Source of the DNA: an uncultured Clostridia bacterium
GTDB lineage: Bacteria > Bacillota > Clostridia > Oscillospirales > Oscillospiraceae
Assembly (NCBI GenBank): GCA_945918815.1
Contig: CAMEIU010000022.1
Location: forward strand, 1-17,415
Direction: 5' to 3'
DNA length: 17,415 nucleotides
Positions 12,984-17,415 of this stretch are shown piece by piece. The notes beneath the pieces were generated by a model, which had not been told where the DNA came from, ran no database searches, and was given only the letters and a program-made list of their open reading frames with translations. Within the stretch, counting starts at the first letter, position 1. Every line of letters begins with the position of its first letter. The position numbers were made by a program, and so were the translations under genes.

Positions 12984-13766
12984 ATGCGAATTGTTGTAAA
13001 AGTCGGCACTTCCACGTTGGCCCATGCGGGCGGGCGGCTGAATATCCGCCGGGTGGAGCTGCTCTGTAAGGTCCTCAGTGATTTGAAAAACGCCGGAAAC
13101 GAGCTGATTCTGGTGTCCTCCGGCGCCATAGGCATGGGCGTCGGCAAGCTGGGGCTGCCGGGACGCCCATCGGACATGCCCGGCAAGCAGGCGGCCGCCG
13201 CCGTGGGCCAGTGCGAGCTGATGTACACCTATGACAAGCTGTTCGCGGAGTACCGCCACACCGTGGCGCAGATTCTGCTGACCGCCGAGGACGTCAAGGA
13301 TCCCCGCCGCAGCCGCCACGTCCACGACACCCTGGAGCAGCTGCTGGCCTACCGCGCTCTGCCGGTCATCAACGAAAATGACGCCGTGGCCACGGACGAG
13401 ATCGGCATCGAAACCACCATCGGAGAAAACGACAGCCTGTCCGCCATTGTGGCCTGTCTGGTCCATGCCGATCTGCTGATCCTGCTCTCGGACATCGACG
13501 GGCTCTACACCGCCGATCCCCACAAGGACGCCGGCGCCACCCTGATCCCCGTGGTGGACCGCATCACGCCGGAGATTCTCGCCCTGGCCGGCGGCTCCGG
13601 CTCCGCCCTGGGCTCCGGGGGCATGGCGACCAAGCTCCGGGCCGCCCAGATCACCCGGGAGGCCGGAATCGACATGGTCATCGCCAACGGCCAGCAGCCG
13701 GAGCTGCTCTATAATCTATTGGAGGGAAAGCCCATCGGCACCCGGTTTTTGGGAAGGAGCGTCTGA
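12984..13766 (+). CDS. proB: Glutamate 5-kinase ProB (short form without PUA domain)
   Basis: A 260-aa amino acid kinase catalysing ATP plus glutamate to glutamyl-5-phosphate, the first and normally feedback-inhibited step of proline synthesis. Visible motifs: VKVGTSTLA (5-13), VSSGAIGMGVGKLG (44-57), VINENDAVATDEI (128-140), GENDSLSA (147-154), LLSDIDGLYTADP (167-179), GSGGMATKLRAA (210-221). The E. coli and B. subtilis enzymes are about 365 aa with a C-terminal PUA domain; this one stops after the kinase fold. ATG 12984 is preceded by AAAGGAGT. The frame is open upstream into the repeat element, but that part is not coding. It is the first gene of proBAC; a promoter is not clear and may lie in the element's right arm. 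Confidence 0.96.
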   Translation: MRIVVKVGTSTLAHAGGRLNIRRVELLCKVLSDLKNAGNELILVSSGAIGMGVGKLGLPGRPSDMPGKQAAAAVGQCELMYTYDKLFAEYRHTVAQILLTAEDVKDPRRSRHVHDTLEQLLAYRALPVINENDAVATDEIGIETTIGENDSLSAIVACLVHADLLILLSDIDGLYTADPHKDAGATLIPVVDRITPEILALAGGSGSALGSGGMATKLRAAQITREAGIDMVIANGQQPELLYNLLEGKPIGTRFLGRSV

Positions 13767-13769
13767 AGG

Positions 13770-15026
13770 ATGACCACACTGGAAATTCTGCAACAGGCCA
13801 AGGCCGCCGCGCCCGGTCTGGCCCAGGCCAATACGGAACAGAAAAACAACGCACTTTTGTCCATGGCCACCGCCCTGGAGGCCGGGACCCAAGCCGTTCT
13901 GGAAGCGAACCGCCGGGACCTGGAGGCCGCCCGGGAGCACATCTCCCCGGTAATGCTGGACCGGCTGGCTTTGAACGAGGGACGCATTCAGGCCATGGCG
14001 GAGGGAATCCGCCAGGTGGCGGCTCTGCCGGACCCGGTGGGCCGGATACGCCGCCGGGTAGAGCGGCCCAACGGCCTGGTCATCGACCAGGTGGGCGTCC
14101 CCATGGGCGTGGTGGCAATCATCTATGAGAGCCGCCCCAACGTCACCTCCGACGCGGCGGCGCTGGCCTTGAAATCCGGCAATGCCTGCGTCCTGCGGGG
14201 CGGCAAGGAGGCCTTCCGCTCGGCCAACGCCATTGTGGCCGCCATGCAGGCAGGCCTGGCTGCCGCCGGGATGGATCCCCATCTTGTGCAGCTGATTCAG
14301 GACACCTCCCGGGCCAGCGCCCAGGCGTTGATGACCGCCGTGGGCTATGTGGACCTCTTGATTCCCAGAGGCGGCGCGGGCCTGATCCGGGCCTGCACGG
14401 AAAACGCCAAGGTCCCCTGTATCCAGACCGGCACCGGCATCTGCCATGTCTATGTGGACAAGGACGCGGACCAGGCCATGGCCCTGGACATCATCGAGAA
14501 CGCCAAGACCAGCCGCCCCTCGGTCTGCAACGCAGAAGAGGTCTGCCTGGTCCACCGGGACATTGCGGCGGAGTTTCTGCCCAGGCTGCGGCAGCGTCTG
14601 GTGACGGAGCGGACCGCCGCCGGGAAGCAGCCCGTGGAACTGCGGCTGGACCAGACCGCCGCCGGGATCATTGCTGGAACCCCTGCCGGGCCCCGGGACT
14701 TTGACACGGAATTCCTCGACTACATTCTGGCCGTGGCCGTGGTGGACCATGCGGAACAGGCCGTCGGCCACATCGCCTGCCACTCCACCGGCCACAGCGA
14801 GGCCATCGTCACCAAAAACCAGGAAACGGCGGACCTGTTCACCCGGGCGGTGGACAGCGCGGCGGTCTATGTGAACTGCTCCACCCGGTTTACCGACGGC
14901 GGGGAGTTCGGCTTGGGCTGTGAAATGGGTATCTCCACCCAGAAGCTCCACGCCAGAGGCCCCATGGGTCTGGAAGAGCTGACCACCTACAAATACGTCA
15001 TCCACGGCTGCGGCCAAGTGCGGTAA
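13770..15026 (+). CDS. proA: Glutamate-5-semialdehyde dehydrogenase ProA (gamma-glutamyl phosphate reductase)
   Basis: A 418-aa, full-length enzyme of the aldehyde dehydrogenase superfamily. It reduces glutamyl-5-phosphate to glutamate-5-semialdehyde with NADPH. Family segments: VPMGVVAIIYESRPNVTSDA (110-129), LIPRGGAGLI (197-206) and the active-site region SRPSVCNAEE, with catalytic Cys253. STRFTDGGEFGLGCEMGIST near the C-terminus is characteristic. It starts 3 bp after the proB stop codon, so it is translationally coupled and hands its unstable substrate directly between ProB and ProA, as is usual. Confidence 0.97.
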   Translation: MTTLEILQQAKAAAPGLAQANTEQKNNALLSMATALEAGTQAVLEANRRDLEAAREHISPVMLDRLALNEGRIQAMAEGIRQVAALPDPVGRIRRRVERPNGLVIDQVGVPMGVVAIIYESRPNVTSDAAALALKSGNACVLRGGKEAFRSANAIVAAMQAGLAAAGMDPHLVQLIQDTSRASAQALMTAVGYVDLLIPRGGAGLIRACTENAKVPCIQTGTGICHVYVDKDADQAMALDIIENAKTSRPSVCNAEEVCLVHRDIAAEFLPRLRQRLVTERTAAGKQPVELRLDQTAAGIIAGTPAGPRDFDTEFLDYILAVAVVDHAEQAVGHIACHSTGHSEAIVTKNQETADLFTRAVDSAAVYVNCSTRFTDGGEFGLGCEMGISTQKLHARGPMGLEELTTYKYVIHGCGQVR

Positions 15027-15037
15027 GGAGGATCTCT

Positions 15038-15847
15038 ATGAACAACACCCTGGGATTTATCGGAACCGGCAACATGGGCGGCGCGTTGGCCCGGGCGGCG
15101 GTCAAGACCGTGGACCCCGCCGCCGTCTGGCTCTCCAACCGCACCGCCGCCAAGGCGGAGGCTCTGGCCCGGGAGCTGGGCTGCGCCGCCGCCTCCAATC
15201 AGGAGATCGCCGGGACCTGCGGCTATATCTTCCTGGGCGTCAAGCCCCAGATGATGGCCGGTCTGCTGCGAGACCTGGCGCCCCTATTGGCCGCCCGGCA
15301 GGATTTCTTCGTTCTGGTCACCATGGCCGCCGGTCTGACCATGGCGGACATCCGGTCCATGGCCGGCGGGACGTATCCTGTCATCCGCATCATGCCCAAC
15401 ACGCCGGTGGCCGTGGGCAGCGGCGTGATCCTCTACGACGCCACGGAAAACGTCCCACAGACGGTTCTGGACCGGTTCTGCCGGAACCTGTCCGCCGCCG
15501 GTATGCTGGACCCGCTGCCGGAAGCCCTCATCGACGCGGGCAGCGCCGTGTCCGGCTGCGGACCGGCCTTCGCCTGTCTGTTTCTGGAGGCCCTGGCCGA
15601 CGGCGGCGTGGCCTGCGGCCTGCCCAGGGCCAAGGCCTTGGCCTACGCGGCCCAGATGCTGCTGGGCACGGCCCGGCTGGCCCTGGAGACCGGACAGCAC
15701 CCCGGCCAGCTGAAGGACGCCGTGTGCAGCCCCGGCGGCACCACCATCGCAGGAGTCCGGGCCCTGGAGCAGCAGGGCTTCCGGGCCGCCGCCATGGAGG
15801 CCGTGGAGGCCGCTTATGCACGAACCAAAGAACTTGTAAAGGGATAA
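15038..15847 (+). CDS. proC: Pyrroline-5-carboxylate reductase ProC
   Basis: A 269-aa enzyme reducing 1-pyrroline-5-carboxylate to proline. The N-terminal Rossmann motif is GFIGTGNMGGA (6-16). LGVKPQMM and RIMPNTPVAVGSG are family segments for cofactor and substrate binding. The C-terminal dimer domain has VSGCGPAF and the ProC signature DAVCSPGGTTIAGV. TAAGGAGG, spanning the proA stop codon, lies just before the ATG, with an 11-bp gap between genes. This completes the glutamate-to-proline pathway within one operon. Confidence 0.97.
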   Translation: MNNTLGFIGTGNMGGALARAAVKTVDPAAVWLSNRTAAKAEALARELGCAAASNQEIAGTCGYIFLGVKPQMMAGLLRDLAPLLAARQDFFVLVTMAAGLTMADIRSMAGGTYPVIRIMPNTPVAVGSGVILYDATENVPQTVLDRFCRNLSAAGMLDPLPEALIDAGSAVSGCGPAFACLFLEALADGGVACGLPRAKALAYAAQMLLGTARLALETGQHPGQLKDAVCSPGGTTIAGVRALEQQGFRAAAMEAVEAAYARTKELVKG

Positions 15848-15875
15848 ACCCCATAAAATTTGTTCAAAATCACCT

Positions 15876-15904
15876 TTGAAGCAAATTTTCGTTTGTGATA
15901 TCAT
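15876..15904 (+). promoter_or_regulatory. Possible promoter before the 79-aa gene
   Basis: TTGAAG (15876-15881) and TATCAT (15899-15904) are spaced 17 bp. Transcription would begin near 15911, immediately before the terminator hairpin at 15916. The promoter is useful only if that hairpin is bypassed, so this call is weak. Confidence 0.35.
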
Positions 15905-15915
15905 AAATACAGCGA

Positions 15916-15946
15916 CAGCGTGGAGCGTTGCTCCGCGCTGTTTTTT
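15916..15946 (+). terminator. Intrinsic terminator after proBAC
   Basis: CAGCGTGGAGC (15916-15926) pairs with GCTCCGCGCTG (15930-15940), 11 bp with one wobble and a GTT loop, followed by six T's. It lies about 70 bp after the proC stop codon. Confidence 0.85.
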
Positions 15947-15987
15947 GGATTTCCGGCGTTTGCCCGACTGCCAAGGGAGGTGACGGA

Positions 15988-16227
15988 ATGAAACGGGTCA
16001 AAGCTGCTTGTATTTGTCAGACGCTTCATTTCATGCTCAAGGAGGATTTGGATCCCACCTTTGCAGCAAAGCAGGTTCACGATGAAGTGGAGCAATACAA
16101 GAAAAATCTGGAGCGCAACCGCACCCAGTACAAGATCGTGGAGGAAACGGTCCAGCCGGACGGCTCCATGATCGTCAAAGTCATCAAACAGTATAACGCA
16201 AGCCCTGTCGGCAATTACCTCGACTGA
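15988..16227 (+). CDS. Unrecognised 79-aa protein
   Basis: I do not recognise a family. The ORF starts with ATG at 15988 after a good GGGAGG site (7-nt spacing). It is predicted soluble, with a mixed-charge helical middle (KQVHDEVEQYKKNLERNRTQ, residues 28-47). A beta-hairpin-like segment follows, YKIVEETVQPDGSMIVKVIKQY (48-69), split by the turn PDG. There are two Cys near the N-terminus (CIC, residues 8-10). No signal peptide or membrane span is seen. Codon use and ribosome site argue that it is real. It lies between the proBAC terminator and the MATE gene leader; a functional tie to either is not shown. Confidence 0.7.
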   Translation: MKRVKAACICQTLHFMLKEDLDPTFAAKQVHDEVEQYKKNLERNRTQYKIVEETVQPDGSMIVKVIKQYNASPVGNYLD

Positions 16228-16257
16228 TTGGAGGTTCTGACAGAGCCAAATCCCGCA

Positions 16258-16318
16258 CGCGTGAGACCAAAGTCTTGCCCCGGTTACTTTGGTCTTGCGC
16301 GCTTTTTGCGCGTTTTTT
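16258..16318 (+). terminator. Two overlapping terminator hairpins before the MATE gene (possible attenuator)
   Basis: A large stem (16258-16273 with 16286-16301; core AGACCAAAGT / ACTTTGGTCT, extended by CGCG pairs and two G-U) is followed by TTTTT (16303-16307). A second stem CGCGC/GCGCG (16298-16302 with 16308-16312) is followed by TTTTTT (16313-16318). The two stems share 16298-16301, so they are mutually exclusive. The GGAGG of the MATE gene begins right after the last T-run. Confidence 0.65.
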
Positions 16319-16331
16319 GGAGGTATTTCCC

Positions 16332-17415
16332 ATGAACAACGAAAAATCCAACCGCTTTCTGGAAACCGAGCCCATCGGAAAGCTGATGGGCAAGTACGCC
16401 GTTCCCTGCATCATCTCCCTGCTGGTGGCGGCCCTCTACAACATTGTGGACCAGATTTTCATCGCCAACGCCAGCTATCTCGGCTCCTACGGCAACGCCG
16501 CCAACACCGTGGTCTTCCCCCTGACGGTGGTGGCCCTGGCCATCGCGGTCATGATCGGCGACGGCTGCTGCGCCTTCGTCAGCATCAGCCTGGGCGCCAA
16601 CCAGAAGGAGGACGCCCACCGCAGCGTGGGCAACGCCGTGGTCCTGTGCGTCCTGAGCAGTCTCCTGCTCACCGCCGTCTATCTGATTTTCCAGAGCCCC
16701 ATCCTGACCATGTTCGGCGGACGGGTCAACGAAGAGACCTTCCGGCAGTCCCGGGAGTATTTCTTCTGGATCACCCTGGGTGTGCCCTTCTATATGTTCG
16801 GCCAGGCCATGAATCCCATCATCCGCTCCGACGGCAGCCCCAAATTCGCCATGGTCTCCACCCTGGCGGGCGCAGTGGTCAACATCATCCTGGACCCGGT
16901 GTTCATTTTCGTGTTCAAATGGGGTATGATGGGCGCGGCCGTGGCCACGGTGTTGGGCCAGATTCTCACCGCCGTGCTGGCCATCTGGTATCTGTGTCAT
17001 ATGAAGGCCGTGAAGCTGGAAAAGCACAGCTTCCGCCCCTCCTGCCGCCTGATTGGCCGGTTCCTGTCCCTTGGCATTTGCAGCTTCCTGTCCCAGATCT
17101 CCCTGGTGGCCGCCATGGCCGCCATCAACAATATGATTCGGAAATACGGCGCCCTGGACCCGATCTTCGGTCAGACGGAATACGCCCAGATCCCCATGGC
17201 CGTGGTGGGCATTGTCATGAAGTTCTTCCAGATCGTCATCTCCATCGCCGTGGGCATGGCTGCGGGCTGCATTCCCATTGTGGGCTACAACATCGGCGCG
17301 GAACGCAAGGACCGGGCCAAGGGGCTTCTGACCCGGCTGATTCTGGCTGAAGCCGCCGTGGGCTTCGTGGCGCTGCTGATCGTGGAGCTGCTGCCCCGGC
17401 AGCTCATCGGCATCT
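16332..17415 (+). CDS. MATE family multidrug efflux transporter (partial, runs off the window)
   Basis: ATG at 16332 follows GGAGG. The frame is open for 361 codons to the window end. The N-terminus reads ETEPIGKLMGKYAVPCIISL and then LYNIVDQIFIA, the first-helix signature of MepA-like MATE exporters. Also typical are FPLTVVALAIAVMIGDGCCA, GQAMNPIIRSDGSPKFAM and the mirrored second-half repeat IPMAVVGIVMKFFQIVISIAVGMAAGCIPIVGYNIGA (start and end given; about residues 294-330). About ten of the usual twelve helices are visible; the family is about 450 aa. It exports cationic compounds using a Na+ or H+ gradient; the substrate is unknown. Expression would require read-through of the terminators just upstream. 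Confidence 0.93.
   Translation, partial: MNNEKSNRFLETEPIGKLMGKYAVPCIISLLVAALYNIVDQIFIANASYLGSYGNAANTVVFPLTVVALAIAVMIGDGCCAFVSISLGANQKEDAHRSVGNAVVLCVLSSLLLTAVYLIFQSPILTMFGGRVNEETFRQSREYFFWITLGVPFYMFGQAMNPIIRSDGSPKFAMVSTLAGAVVNIILDPVFIFVFKWGMMGAAVATVLGQILTAVLAIWYLCHMKAVKLEKHSFRPSCRLIGRFLSLGICSFLSQISLVAAMAAINNMIRKYGALDPIFGQTEYAQIPMAVVGIVMKFFQIVISIAVGMAAGCIPIVGYNIGAERKDRAKGLLTRLILAEAAVGFVALLIVELLPRQLIGI

Noticed and set aside
16261..16335. A 25-codon GTG-started frame ending in ATGA overlapping the MATE start, as a leader peptide
   Set aside because: No ribosome site at a usable distance; it simply reads through the two hairpins. Probably chance.
16289..17350. Plus-strand open frame overlapping the MATE gene
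   Set aside because: It is in a different frame from the MATE protein, has Gly/Arg/His-rich composition, and begins in the terminator region.

Overview
The window reads as chromosomal DNA of a GC-rich, low-oxygen Firmicute of the class Clostridia, most likely the Oscillospiraceae (Oscillibacter / Flavonifractor / Intestinimonas-like). This is an inference from the Gram-positive Shine-Dalgarno sequences (AGGAGG type), the DegV, LysM-M14 and HtrA protein styles, the cysteine-bearing sensor kinase, and the short ProB. No phage, plasmid, CRISPR, rRNA or tRNA genes were seen.

Left part (1-5300, mostly minus strand): a DegV lipid-binding protein with its own promoter, then an envelope-stress-like operon read right to left: PhoB/OmpR-family response regulator, sensor histidine kinase, membrane-anchored HtrA protease. 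Upstream of the regulator is a busy 340-bp non-coding stretch. It holds a TATAAT promoter with a TTCAC-type box, three ATCTCCGGCAT copies, and a four-unit array of 11-bp direct repeats. The array faces a plus-strand TATGAT box that leads into no protein gene, only a short CU-rich stretch ending in a strong hairpin. A regulator-controlled small RNA is proposed here.

Middle (5306-12060, minus strand): a PG-binding/LysM/M14 peptidoglycan endopeptidase, then a complete branched-chain amino acid ABC importer livJ-H-M-G-F (transcribed livJ first). The liv operon is preceded by a roughly 380-nt leader. It contains a good promoter, a 58-codon ORF very rich in Val/Leu/Ile codons, two intrinsic terminators, and a segment in the last ORF codons that can pair with the 5' arm of the second terminator. 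This is the geometry of ribosome-mediated attenuation by branched-chain aminoacyl-tRNA supply.

Right part (12131-17415, plus strand): a COG2426 small membrane protein, a proline biosynthesis operon proB-proA-proC (glutamate to proline, all three steps), an unrecognised 79-aa protein, and a MATE efflux transporter running off the window, preceded by overlapping terminator hairpins.

Scattered between genes, nearly always just after a stop codon, is a family of short non-coding modular repeats. Two full copies (5041-5277 and 12659-12935, inverted relative to each other) share AAATTGGGATTTGT-type ends, inverted arrays of the heptamer AATTGAC, small TTC/GAA-loop hairpins and a GTAGGGGCGGCC core hairpin. 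A 65-bp mini copy (1092-1156) and a partial copy (1-88) share only the ends. A third design (6546-6647) has different termini but the same GGTATCCGC hairpin module. They look like non-autonomous mobile or REP-like elements built from exchangeable parts.
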